Source: Diorhabda sublineata
Lineage: Eukaryota; Arthropoda; Insecta; Coleoptera; Chrysomelidae
Assembly: GCF_026230105.1 (NCBI RefSeq)
Contig: NC_079476.1
Coordinates: 1,323,209-1,387,208, forward strand
Length of the DNA: 64,000 nucleotides
Direction of reading: 5' to 3'
The notes under the pieces are model-generated. The model did not search any database, was not told where the DNA came from, and saw only the letters and a list, made by a program, of their open reading frames with translations. The position numbers and the translations under genes were made by a program. Below, piece after piece: positions 22,570-32,649 of the stretch. How positions within the stretch are numbered: the first letter of the stretch is position 1; each line of letters begins with the position of its first letter.

Positions 22570-24170
22570 TATTCTATGCTCTAAGATCTCCACGTTTCTG
22601 GTTATTGATGTTATTTGTTCTTTAACAAATTGGATAATTTTTTCAATTTCTTTTTTGTGGTTATCTCAAATCCTCATAGATTTTGGAAAAGTTAAAGATC
22701 TTAACGATTTAAGATAAATGATCCAATTCTATAGTGAAATTACGACTGAGGTTTTTTCAATATTGTATTTGGAATGAATATTGTTGACACTGGAACTGAA
22801 AACAGATTTGCAGATAAGGTACAATTTCTTGTCAAACACGATAGAAAATTATTTATAATGTAGAACGTGTCTCCGCATTTTTATTAGATTTTACTCACAT
22901 TTATAGAATATAGATCCATAATTCACAGTAAAATAGTATATTACGTATTTCAGCAATTTTTATCATTCCAAGCATTTGTCGAGAATCACATTAATGGGAT
23001 TTATTTGTTTGCACATAAAAATCCAATTTAACAAGATGAATTGATGGTTTATAATTTTTTTCTCTACTACCTACAGAAAACACATTATCCGTAAATTTTA
23101 TGAAGCTTTCAATTGCTTTGGAATTTAATTTGATTTTGAATAGTATTCAGAAAGAGAAAGTTAATTTTACATTATCTTAATTTTATATCCCGTTCGTTGT
23201 TACAAAATTAGAAACATTGGAATGCATAAGACCATTGATAGTTACGTTGTAGTTGATGTTAGAGCGTGATGCTGAGGTTATTTCTCTTTTTGTAATATCG
23301 CATCTTTAACTACACCCTGAATCGATTTTCATTGAAATCTTTGAGAATATTTCCTGTGATGTATGTATGACAAGGTGTACAGGTCGTATCTTTACCATAT
23401 CTGATAGAAATCATCTTTTTTTTGGACAACCCGTACCAATATACAAGCATCGTTAAAAGCCTTAACGAAATCTCGTATTTAAAATGCGAATTCTGGACGA
23501 AATTATTTGTACCCTTGCTGATCATCTACCTCGGAAGTTGGAGCAAAAACAACGGTTATAAAATATTTCTATTTCCTGGGCCCACAGGCTATGAGCTTTC
23601 ACTAAAAAGAATTTTCTCAATTTATCATAATACTTTTTCTATTTTGTTGCTTTATAGATCGAAAACGAAAACATTAAACTCTACTCACTTCACCGGTACA
23701 TAATTTGTTCTCACTAGCTCTCATTTTATGAAGCACTAATTAATTAACTTTAGGTTTTTACGTTCATTATGAATAGGAGCTAAAAATGGTTAAACAATTA
23801 ATTTGTGAATTTACAAGACCAACGTTTTCTATTAAACTGACATCTCATTAACCTTAATTCGATAATAATAACGAGAGCAGCTATATTTCAATGGCTTATT
23901 AGCATGCTATATCGATTTAAATAACAATTTAGTAAAATAAACGACGAAGGGACAGTTATTTGATAAATATGATAGATCAATAGTTTTTTATTTATTCGCA
24001 TCGACCATGTTGGTTATTAGCGATGGATTTGGTAATTTAGTCACAACTAAAGACTTATTCAACTTATTTTTGCTAAATATTTATTTATGTAATAGCTCTA
24101 GAAAATGGAGATTTGCAGTAGTTCTCGGTAGATATATCTCGAAGCCTTTCCTTTTTAGTACAATCGGCTG
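22570..24170. other. AT-rich stretch, no gene seen
   Basis: No supported feature. The part 24180-24260 next to it is more GC-rich (ccctgaacccgtccgaccgccgg) and may be the leader of the piggyBac-like element. Confidence 0.4.
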
Positions 24171-24399
24171 ATTTCACTTTTACAATCCCTAGCCACCCTG
24201 AACCCGTCCGACCGCCGGAATTGTACCTGCTAGATACAGCGCGACCAGAAGCGTCAGTTTATCTTCAGATTTAGTTGGGATAAGTTCTCGTTCATTTCGA
24301 CGTTTTGTAATTATTCAAACGTAAATTTTATTGTTTTTAAGTGTTTATTTGTATTCTAGCAGTGCTTGTGCGAGTGTCAAATTAAAACAAGAGTACAAA

Positions 24400-26192
24400 A
24401 ATTTACGACTTTTCAAAACCAGAAGATATTGAAGAACTTACTAGTCTCGCTTTTTCCGAGGACGAAAATTTACAAGAAGATGTGGATGACTCTGATGAAT
24501 CTAAAACAGAAGACCACGTCGAGACAAGATCAGTTGATTCCGAGACTGATCATGAATTTGAAGTAAGCGATGACGATGAAAACGATGCCGATGGAAACGA
24601 TGACGATGGAAACGATGACAGTGGAAACCAAGAAAACGGTAATTTTTTTTGGGTATGCACTTGTATTGTGTTACATTGAAATGGTTATTGTAGGCAAAGA
24701 CGGAACACAATGGAGTAAAATTGTACCAAGAGTAACTCGAGCCCATACTCATAATATTATGAAGAAGTTACCTGGTGTTATTGGTCAAACCGCCATAAAC
24801 GCCGAAACTGAATTAGATTGCTGGAATCTATTTTTTAGTAATATGCTAAACATGATAGTTGATTCCACAAATCTATATAGAAAAAGTATAAAAGCCAAAT
24901 TCAACCGTGAAAGAAATTGTCGTCCTACAGACTTGATTGAAATAAGAGCATTGTTTGGCCTGTTATACCTAGCAGGTGTATTTCGAGGAGGTCACCGCAA
25001 TTTGAAAGATTTTTGGGCATCTGACGGGCTAGGAATTGATCTTTTCAAAATGGCAATGTCTGAAAAGCGCTTCATATTTCTACTCAGATGTCTAAGATTT
25101 GATGATCGGTCTACAAGAGAAGAAAGACGTGAATTTGACAAGTTAGCAATTGTTAGGAATCTCTTCAGTAATTTCATTGAAAACTGCAAAAAACATTATC
25201 ATCTTGGGCAAAACGTGACCATATATGAAATGCTACCCGCATATCGTGGTCGATGTGCATTTCGACGGTACATACCGTCGAAACCAAACAAATATTGTAT
25301 AAAAATTTTCTGTTTGTGTGACGTCAAACTTTACTATACTTCGAATATGGAAATCTATTGTGGGTAACAGCCAGAGGGACCCTTTCGGCAAAGTAATTCA
25401 TCCTCTGACGTAATAATGAAATTGTCTGAACCAATTTTTCAGTCGGGTAGAAATATTACCGCAGACAATTGGTTCACAAGTGTAGAGCTGGTGAGAAAGC
25501 TAGAAGAAAAGAAGCTATCGTACGTGGGGTGAGTTCGGAAGAATAAAAAAGAACTTCCAGCTAACTTCGTCTTACCAAAAGGGCGTCAAGTATTTGACAG
25601 TATATTTGCATATACAAAAAATGGAACATTAGTTTCACATGTCCCGAAAAAAGGAAAAACCGTAGTCCTTATTTCCAGTTTGCATGTGGCGTCGAACGAA
25701 GTGAAAGAAGATGCTTCAAAAAAGCCAGAAATAATATCATTTTATAACAACACAAAATCCGGCGTTGATGTGGTCGACAAGCTTTGCGCTACTTATAATG
25801 TTGCTAGATCAACTAAGAGGTGGCCTATGGTAATTTTTCACAACAAAAATACATTTGTCACAAGAAGAGAATATTTGAAAAAATTAGGACTAGCCTTGCT
25901 AGACGAACAACTAAAAGTGATGGCCCAAATAAAAAGTCTTCCACGACAAACCAAAGATTTGCTCAAAAATTACAAAACCTTGGAAGCACAACAAGAAGTT
26001 CAAGAGGCAACACCTAGACCTGGAAGTAAAAGAAAGCGATGCGAACCATGCTATGTAGAAAATAAGAAAACGTCAGTGTCTGCATATTGTTGTAAAAAAT
26101 GTGGAATTCATTTATGTATAAAACTTCATACAAGTATGATTTGTAATGAATGTTATAATAAAGAAATTGAAGAGGGTCATTACTCCGATTAA
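24400..26192 (+). pseudogene. piggyBac-like transposase gene, nearly intact but catalytically dead
   Basis: Exon 1 (to 24638) encodes an acidic N-terminus, DFSKPEDIEELTSLAFSEDE, then an Asp/Asn repeat DGNDDDGNDDSGN. After an intron (24639-24693), exon 2 stays in one frame to the stop at 26190-26192. Conserved blocks are GLLYLAGVFRGGHRN, RFIFLLRCLRFDD, YEMLPAYRGRCAFRRYIPSK, CDVKLYYTSNMEIY, QPEGPFRQSN, GRNITADNWFTS, GVDVVDKLCATYNVARSTKR, and a C-terminal Cys-rich zinc-binding-like tail (CEPCYV, CCKKCGIHLC, CNEC). The first catalytic Asp (normally xIDE) is Tyr (TAT, 25224-25226). The second (25464-25466) and third (25767-25769) remain. Other damage is TAA at 25365, TGA at 25530, and an in-frame loss of roughly 15 or more residues after RWPMVIF. 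No ATG precedes DFSKPE in frame; ATTTAC at that point may be a mutated ATG. I could not find terminal repeats or TTAA flanks. Confidence 0.9.
24639..24693 (+). other. Predicted 55-base GT-AG intron in the piggyBac-like gene
   Basis: The sequence starts gtaatttttttt and ends ggttattgtag. Removing it joins AAC-G to GC-AAA, so NQENG runs straight into GKDGTQW with the frame restored. Without removal the acidic N-terminal frame hits a stop at 24677. A ttacattgaa stretch about 20 bases before the 3' end could serve as a branch site. The size matches the short introns common in insects. No transcript evidence is available here. Confidence 0.7.
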
Positions 26193-26199
26193 TTTTATA

Positions 26200-26750
26200 A
26201 GTTTGTAAAATATTTTGAACAAATAATGTAACTTTAAACCTAGTTCTGTCGATAACCTAATTAAAATTTTATACATTTTACATATAACATAATTATTTTT
26301 TTTACTTGAAAAAATGTTAAATTAAAAGCGGAGAAAAGAAGTATTCATACAAAATTACTTAGATACTTAGTCACGTCATTGTTAGTTATTGTCATCTTTT
26401 ATCTAGAAACGCCTCTTCTAGTTCTTGTAAACTTTCGACGAGAAATGTTCTGTAAGCTCCAGTAATTATGGGTAATGCTTTATGTTATATAAACATTTTA
26501 GTATCTGTTTTCTATCCGATAAACCCAATAATCGATCCTAAACCTTATGCCTTCAGATTGAGAGTGAAGTCTCCTTGTCAGATCACCAGTATCTACGAAT
26601 ATTTGAAAGTCCAATCTGACATCTGACGACAAGGTCCTTAATGGGTTCGTTTCAATTTAATTGCAAGTCGAAGATCATTTCCAGACATGTGATTTTTGAT
26701 ATATAACCATTTGGTTCGCTTCGAAGAAGTTCATTCGGGAGTATTTCAAG
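26200..26750. other. Flank of the piggyBac-like gene, no gene seen
   Basis: The AT-rich 3' flank is followed by unassigned sequence. Candidate TTAA sites are too common in this composition to mark an element boundary. Confidence 0.4.
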
Positions 26751-26756
26751 TGAAAA

Positions 26757-27545
26757 AATGAATTGACAAAGAAATTTGTCAACGGAGGAGGCAGTACAAG
26801 CATCGACTCTCCTGAATGAAGGATAATCAATACGATATGTTGTTGGTTTTTTAGGAAGACATCATTGCAGCATCATTCGCATATTTAAGCGTCATAATGA
26901 AACGGGCTCGTACCATCGTACCATCGAAGACCAGGACAAGGGCGAAAGCGTTGCACTTATCAAATTGATGTTCGTTTTTGAGACAACGTGTTCTCAGAAA
27001 CAGCAATCTTCTAAAAAACCAATTATCAGATATTCGAAATATCGATACATCGTCTAGAACGGCTAGAAGCATGTAGCAGGACTAAGCAACAGAAGACCAG
27101 CCAAAGAACCTTTGCTTACCAGAGAATACAAAGTTCAGATATTAAATTTTGTAATACTACATCAGAATTGGATCATCGATGGTTGGAAAAGGGTTGTGTT
27201 CTGAAACTAGAGTTAGCCTTAAAGCTCCAGATTGACGTGAGCGTGTCTGGTGAAGGCCATGAGAAAGGTTTGCCAGCTGTAATATCTCTCCTGAAGTGCC
27301 TTTTGGTTGTGGCTCCAAAATGTTTTGTGGAGTAATTTGCTTAGAAGCTCGCACGGAGTTGGTACCTATACATACGAGGTGTCCGAGTGCCGAATATTAT
27401 TTAGACAACATGATTATCGAACATGTCATGCATTTTGCTCCGTTTCTTGTGCCTTATTTCTTATTTAGCAGGACAACGCTCGTCTCCACGTGGCTAGACT
27501 GGTTATTGGCTACTTACATGATATGATGTCTTATAAGAAGATTCG
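26757..27545 (+). pseudogene. Tc1-like transposase pseudogene, 3' truncated
   Basis: The remnants follow the order of a Tc1-like transposase. STEEAVQASTLLNEG is the N-terminal helix, followed by GRHHCSIIRIFKRHNETGSY, NRRPAKEPLLTREYKVQILN, HQNWIIDGWKRVVF, VPFGCGSKMFCGVICLEART and ELVPIHT. QDNARLHVARLVIGYLHD (second catalytic Asp, 27482-27484) closes the readable part. The first Asp block, normally FSDESR, reads FSETR with the Asp lost. Homology ends about 20 residues after the second Asp, so the third acidic residue and the right end are missing. Several frameshifts and stops are present. Confidence 0.8.
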
Positions 27546-27549
27546 AATC

Positions 27550-28380
27550 CTAGTACTTATCCTAGTGAGTGGAGAAGGGCTTACGCGGTATTAAGGTTGA
27601 TCAATATGCTTTTTTTTACCATTTTCTTATTTGTGCATTTCTAACGAAGAAAAACTTTTATGGAAACAATAAGATAAATTGAGGTTATGTTAAGGTCATA
27701 TTCGACTAATTTGTGAGTGTTAATCATTATTTCAATGTAACTTAGTTTCATTTTGTTTTTATATTGTAAATATTCAGATTAATTAAAGTGGTGGGTTAAT
27801 TGTGAGCTTATATCAAATAAGACCTGTTCATAATTATGAAGAAATTGAGGCTACGACTCTCATTTATAATGCATTTTAGATGAAAATAATCATTTTAATG
27901 GAAGCTGTAGCCTAAATACGTTGATTTATCATTATTATTTCAGTGTAGTGTATCTTGAAACTATTTGCGGTTTTTAAGTACCGTTTAATCAAATATTGAA
28001 TAGAGTATATCGCTTCCATAGACAAAGACAGTGCCTTTTAGCTTCAAAAGGATTCTTGATTGAAAAGTTTTCGTTTACCGTATTTAGAAAAGCGCCTTGT
28101 TCGTTTTTCGATTAACGATTATTTATTTGCTCAGACGATTCTCAAGATTTTATCGACTGTTTTGATCTCAACTTCATTTCATTGAGAGTCTAACAGAATT
28201 TCTTTTGTTGGATGATAGGCGATGGTTTTAAGTAGGAGGAAGTTTTGTTTGAGGTTAAAAACTTAGATAGATTAGAAGAATAGATTAGTACATCAATGTG
28301 TGCATCCAATCAAGTAATGTTGCTCTAGAGAAAAATGTGCAACTGCTGTGATCAATTTAAGTAAAAAAAATTATTTATAC
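27550..28380. other. AT-rich stretch, no gene seen
   Basis: No supported feature was found in this interval. Confidence 0.4.
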
Positions 28381-28387
28381 AAATTTT

Positions 28388-28850
28388 CTTCATCAATAAG
28401 CTGCATAAGGTAGCAATTCAAAATTTCATTTATTAATTTTGGCCATTTCCATAATGGATGTGTGAGCTGGTGTATTAACATGATAAAACAACACTCCCTT
28501 CCTCGTTGATATCTTCGCTCAAACGCTGCAATAAGTTCGCATAATACATGCCATTGATAGTTATTCAATTTTTCAAGATAGTAAATGAAAATTATCTCCA
28601 CGCATCCCAAAAGACCGACACTATAACCTTGCCTGAAGATGCAACGGTCTTTTGCTTCTTTAGAGCTGGTTCTACTTTTCCAGTTCATTGTTTCGATTGT
28701 TGTTTTATTTCGGGTGTGAAGTGATGCACCCACGTTTCAGCCATGGTTATGAAACAGCGGAGAAATTCGACTTTATTAATACAAAACTTTGCCAAACACT
28801 TGATGGAAACATCTCACAACGTGGCGTCGTCAAACTTGAAACATATGCTG
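28388..28850 (-). pseudogene. Mariner transposase middle segment, catalytic residues lost
   Basis: Read leftwards it gives KCLAKFCINKVEFLRCFITM, AETWVHHFTPEIKQQSKQ, ALKKQKTVASSGKV, SVFWDAWRIIFIYYLEKLNN and VNTPAHTSIMEMAKINK. NFELLPYAAY closes it. The first catalytic Asp of (T/V)xDETW is Ala (GCT, 28739-28741) and the second Asp of the HQDN block is Val (GTT, 28477-28479). The homology stops at the LLPHxxY point before the third Asp, at the same base where the copy at 31836-32225 stops. Only the central third of a mariner gene is present. Confidence 0.8.
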
Positions 28851-28864
28851 TATAGATTCTAATA

Positions 28865-29345
28865 CTGTGTCTACCGCCATCTTTAGGTCAGGTCAGCCAC
28901 TTCTGGGACCATCCCCGTACATCTACATGGTAGGTATCCATAGGACGAACAACATTCTAACAACCCCTTACGCAAACTATACTGCCATAGCTACTAGGAG
29001 CACCCTATGGGAGTGGAGTCTTCAGGACGCCATGGAACGAATCGACGATGATGACAGATCAGCATCAACGCAGAAAGGACGCAAGCTCTATCCTTCAGAA
29101 AGTTGAGGAATATGTCATAAGACAATAGAAATCATCTGGACTAGTGATGCCAAATACCTGGACGTCATTCTGGACATATGAATGACATGCAAAAGCCACG
29201 TCCATTACCTAATGGACAAGACGAAACAGGCAAGAGGATAAATAGTAGGATCCATCGCAACTCGATCCCATCTGGGAACTAAAGACATCATCAGAAATAT
29301 ATAGGAGATACTCGGCAAGAAGTTTAAAGCCCTGTTAATTATCAA
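28865..29345 (+). pseudogene. Jockey/I-like non-LTR retrotransposon RT fragment
   Basis: An open frame from 28867 reads PLLGPSPYIYMVGIHRTNN and PYANYTAIATRST. This corresponds to the LGPLL(Y)xxYxxDIP and YADDTAI motifs of reverse transcriptase; the catalytic YADD has become YANY at 28969-28980. After frame changes, KYLGVILDIRMTWKSHV-like text and NYLMDKTKQARG follow, then ATRSHLGTKDIIRNIYRRY. This is the order of the palm and thumb region of Jockey/I-clade enzymes. The N- and C-terminal parts are absent. Confidence 0.65.
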
Positions 29346-29349
29346 TATG

Positions 29350-30540
29350 AGGCTAGCAGTGAAATTAAATTGTGGTATTTTTTAATCACGCCTCTTTAGA
29401 ACAGATATTTTAATGAGACAGCGAAACATGTGAATTTCGTATTTATTTTTAATCAGTTCTCATGTCAATTAACAAATAACAATACGATTTTATAACATAA
29501 ATTCTAAAAAGCATATCTAATTCGATTCAGTAACAAATCGTGCATGTAAAATCAACACTGTACACATAAACCAATTAATAGTCGTGCTGGGAAATGGTGA
29601 CTCACAAAATTCATTGCAATATTAAAAGATTTAGACGTTTTTTTACACAATACAAGTACATTATGTTGGATGGAATGGATTGATTGAGTATTGTTTAGTA
29701 TTGAACGGTCGATTTGAAGAAATTGGCAAATAACACTTTATACGAAAAGTCGATTTCAATGGAAAATATAACTTATTGCCCGAAAGGGTCGACAAATGAT
29801 TAAAAAAACTAATCTTAAAACAGAAGAGACCTAAAACCGAGAACTTTTAGATGTATTTGTAAAACAATTTATAGATGGAATCGATCTATTATAAATTTTC
29901 CTTTCCATTAAAACTCTTGCATAAATTTCAAATGATTAAAACATCAAGATAAATAAAACTAAAACGTGATCATAAATCGAAACGCAAACAAAAATATCAG
30001 CATTGAACTCCATTCAATGCCATTATTTTTAGATTTAGAATCAACAATTTTGAGATTAATCTTATTGCATCCGTTGCGAGATAAGAAAGAAAAAGCGCGG
30101 ATTGTAATCGAAATCTTCATAGTGGAAAATGATAAAACCCATCCTTGTTGAATTAACTGCGGATGTAAGAAAACATAACATTAATGAGCAAAGCTGTATA
30201 AGTTAAATAAAAAAGTAAATAACTCGTTTCTATACTTAATACCACTATGTTAGGTAGTATTTCGTTAACTTCTATTTTATATTTTATCCCACGCAGCGTA
30301 TGGCTGGTCATTATTTCTTGGATTCAAAGTTTTTATGTTATACAAGGTGAGTGCCATTCATCTTATATAATACTTTTGATTGAGTGTGCCTGTTGGAAAT
30401 TGTGTTGTGTTGGATGTAGCTCATGATTGTGATCTACTCGAATCATAATCTAGCATACTAAAACAGGTCAGGGTAGTACTAGGAAAACTAGCGACAAAAA
30501 TCAAAGATGAAAGAATCAAAAATATATACATTGAAAGATT
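29350..30540. other. AT-rich stretch, no gene seen
   Basis: Except for the terminal-repeat fragment at 29805-29860, no feature is supported. Confidence 0.4.
29805..29860. repeat. Isolated right end of the 49.7-kb foldback family
   Basis: The sequence cttaaaacagaagagaccta followed by aaaccgagaacttttagatg matches the right terminal repeat of the unit at 49678-51643. The matching left end was not found upstream, so this is a fragment or a strongly decayed copy. Confidence 0.6.
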
Positions 30541-30545
30541 AAACC

Positions 30546-30800
30546 AGAAACGACGCAGCTTCACTGGGGAGAAACCTTTTCAAGTTTCCGACGGAAGTTA
30601 AAGGTTTCTCTCCAGCGAAGCTGCGTCGTTTCCAGAGACTTTGCTGGCGCGACCGACGTATCTTAAACATCTTCGACACATGCTGGAAGCTCGAACGTTT
30701 ACGATCTATATGGATCACAAGCCTTCAACTTTCGCCTTCCAATAGAAACTTGAAAAGGCTTCCCCCCAGCGAAGCTGCGTCGTTCCCAAATAAGTAGTTT
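30546..30800. repeat. Thrice-repeated snippet, one copy inverted
   Basis: A segment of about 35-50 bases with the core gaagctgcgtcgtt occurs three times: inverted at about 30546-30590, direct at about 30600-30640, and direct at about 30748-30790. The first two face each other and form an imperfect hairpin with arms of about 32 bases. The third lies in its natural place within the gypsy RNase H remnant (KLEKASP followed by KLRRS after a frameshift). The other two therefore look like duplicated pieces of the same retrotransposon. Confidence 0.65.
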
Positions 30801-30810
30801 GATCTTTCGA
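30640..30810 (+). pseudogene. Gypsy-type retrotransposon RNase H fragment
   Basis: The reading RPTYLKHLRHMLEARTFTIY followed by MDHKPSTFAFQ matches the YxAIKHFRHMLEGRxFxIxTDHKPLTFAF block of Ty3/gypsy RNase H. The catalytic Asp of TDHKPL is kept as MDHKPS. A stop (TAG) and a frameshift in a C6 run follow before the KLRRS part. No other pol domain is recognised next to it. Confidence 0.65.
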
Positions 30811-31220
30811 TAAATTTAGGTTTGTTGATGTATTTTAGTAAGTTCCAGTTATAGAAAAAAACCATCCACGCGATAGAACACAAAGACATAATCGTTTAGT
30901 ATTTTTAAATGCGCAAGGTTACATGATTTAGTACCCACATCGAGGTAACTTGCTAGCAATTCCCTCAATAGGATACCCATGAGGCCATTATCAGAATAAC
31001 TAGAGAAGTACAGGCAAAGAGAACAATGAAAATCAGAGAAGTACTAAATACATAATATCAGTGACGAAATGAGCAAGAAATTAAGCATAAAATAGAACTT
31101 TGTCACAACAAAAAAATAGTATAAGGGATAAATTACACGAACGTCCAAGATGGTTTGATAAAATATTCCTATAGAACATTATTTCTGAATGAAACGGGTA
31201 AATATCAACGGATAAATCCA
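30811..31220. other. Unassigned sequence, no gene seen
   Basis: No supported feature was found between the gypsy scrap and the mariner cluster. Confidence 0.4.
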
Positions 31221-31224
31221 TAAA

Positions 31225-31835
31225 GTGAAGCTACACCTCCTCACTAGCTTGATTGACAAGAAACATTTGAGAGATCGGATCGAGATGTATAAATGCTATA
31301 AATTGTTGCAAGAGGCCTATGGGGACAATTCTCTATCTTGTGCGTGTGTTTTTGAGTGGTGTAAGCGCTTTAATGAGGGCCGAGAGAGCATTGAAGATGA
31401 CCAGCGCCCAGGTCCGGAAACAGTCTCCAAAATCAACCAAATTGTGCTTGCACATCGTCGAATGAGCATCCGGATGATTACCGATGCTGTAAACGCCGAT
31501 AAAGAAACGGTTAGAAAAATTTTACACAAGGAATTACACATGACAAAAGTTTGTACGAAGTTGGTGCCAAAAAATTTGAATCCACATCAAAACCTCTTGC
31601 GTCAACTGGTCTACTTAGATTTCTTTGAAAGGTTAGAAAGGCTAGGAATATATCTGCTTTGAAAGGGACCCGATTTGAGTCGATGGAATCGGTGAAGCAA
31701 AAAACGGCAAAGCTCTTAAAGGCCCTCGCCAAAGAAGACTTCCAGCATTGCTTCAATAAATGGAAAAAACGTATGGAAAGGTGTGTGGTGAGGGGAGGGG
31801 AGTATACTGAAAAGGAGCATTCGAATGTATAATAA
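31225..31835 (+). pseudogene. Mariner transposase with N- and C-termini fused by internal deletion
   Basis: The N-terminal helix-turn-helix region is open: CYKLLQEAYGDNSLSCACVF, EWCKRFNEGRESIEDDQRPG, HRRMSIRMITDAVNADKETV, and KILHKELHMTKVCTKLVPKN. Right after LNPHQ the central catalytic domain is missing. The frame-shifted C-terminal part ALKGTRFESMESVKQKTAKL is followed by EDFQHCFNKWKKRMERCVV, ending EYTEKEHSNV with a stop. The first and second catalytic Asp are therefore gone. The segment 31396-31835 is repeated at 32226-32645. Confidence 0.8.
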
Positions 31836-32225
31836 TTCTTCATCAATAAGCTGCATAAGGTAGCAATTCAAAATTTCATTTATTAATTTTGGACATTTCC
31901 ATAATGGATGTGTGAGCTGGTGCATTAACATGATTAAACATCACTCCCTTCCTCGTTTTTGCTCGATATCTTCGCTCAAACGCTGTAATAAGTTCGCATA
32001 ATACATGTCATTGGTAGTTTTTAATTTTTCAAGATAGTCAATGAAAATTATCTCCACGCATCCCAAAAGACCGAGCCATGACCTTGCCTGAAGATGGAAC
32101 GGTCTTTTGCTTCTTTGGAGCTGGTTCTACTTTTCCAGTTCATTGTTTCGATTGTTGTTTTATTTCGGGTGTGAAGTGATGCACCCACGTTTCAGCCATG
32201 GTTATGAAACAGCGGAGAAATTCGA
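31836..32225 (-). pseudogene. Inverted mariner middle segment inside the duplicated mariner
   Basis: This is a close relative of 28388-28780 in the same orientation. On the minus strand it contains EFLRCFITM, AETWVHHFTPEIKQQSKQ and VNAPAHTSIMEMSKINK. The same two catalytic replacements occur: Ala at 32194-32196 and Val in HVNAPAHTS. Its left border (ttcatcaataagctg) coincides with that of the 28.4-kb copy. The right border joins the plus-strand mariner at gaccagcgccc, where a short GAC microhomology can be seen. Confidence 0.8.
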
Positions 32226-32645
32226 CCAGCGCCCAGGTCCGGAAACAGTCACCAAAATCAACCAAATTGTGCGTGCAGATCGTCGAATGAGTATCCGGAT
32301 GCTGTAAACGCCTATAAAGAAACGGTTAGAAAAATTTTACACAAGGAATTACACATGTACGAAGCTGGTGCCAAAAAATTTGACTCCACACCAAAAGCTC
32401 TTGCGTCAACTGGTCTGCTTAGATTTCTTTGAAAGGTTAGAAAGGCTAGGAATAGATCTGCTTTGAAAGGGACCCGATTTGAGTCGATGGAATCGGTGAA
32501 GCAAAAAACGGTAAAGCTCTTAAAGGCCCTCGCCAAAGAAGACTTCTAGCACTGCTTCAATAAATGGAAAAAACGTATGGAAAGGTGTGTGGTAAGAGGA
32601 GGGGAGTATACTGAAAAGGAGCATTCGAATGTATAATAATTTTTA
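32226..32645 (+). pseudogene. Direct duplicate of the deleted mariner
   Basis: It starts within the N-terminal region (QRPGPETVTKINQIV) and is closely similar to 31396-31835, including the junction between the N- and C-terminal parts and the end gagcattcgaatgtat. It has small extra deletions: about ten bases in the MITDAVNA region and six near the HMTKV codons. The similarity implies a fairly recent duplication. Confidence 0.8.
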
Positions 32646-32649
32646 TAAT

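Noticed and set aside
24400..26192. piggyBac-like gene as a functional domesticated gene
   Set aside because: Two in-frame stops, a lost first Asp, a deletion and no in-frame start before the conserved N-terminus favour a pseudogene.
27545..27570. Possible tRNA B box (gattcgaatcc)
   Set aside because: No A box, acceptor stem or anticodon arm could be placed around it.
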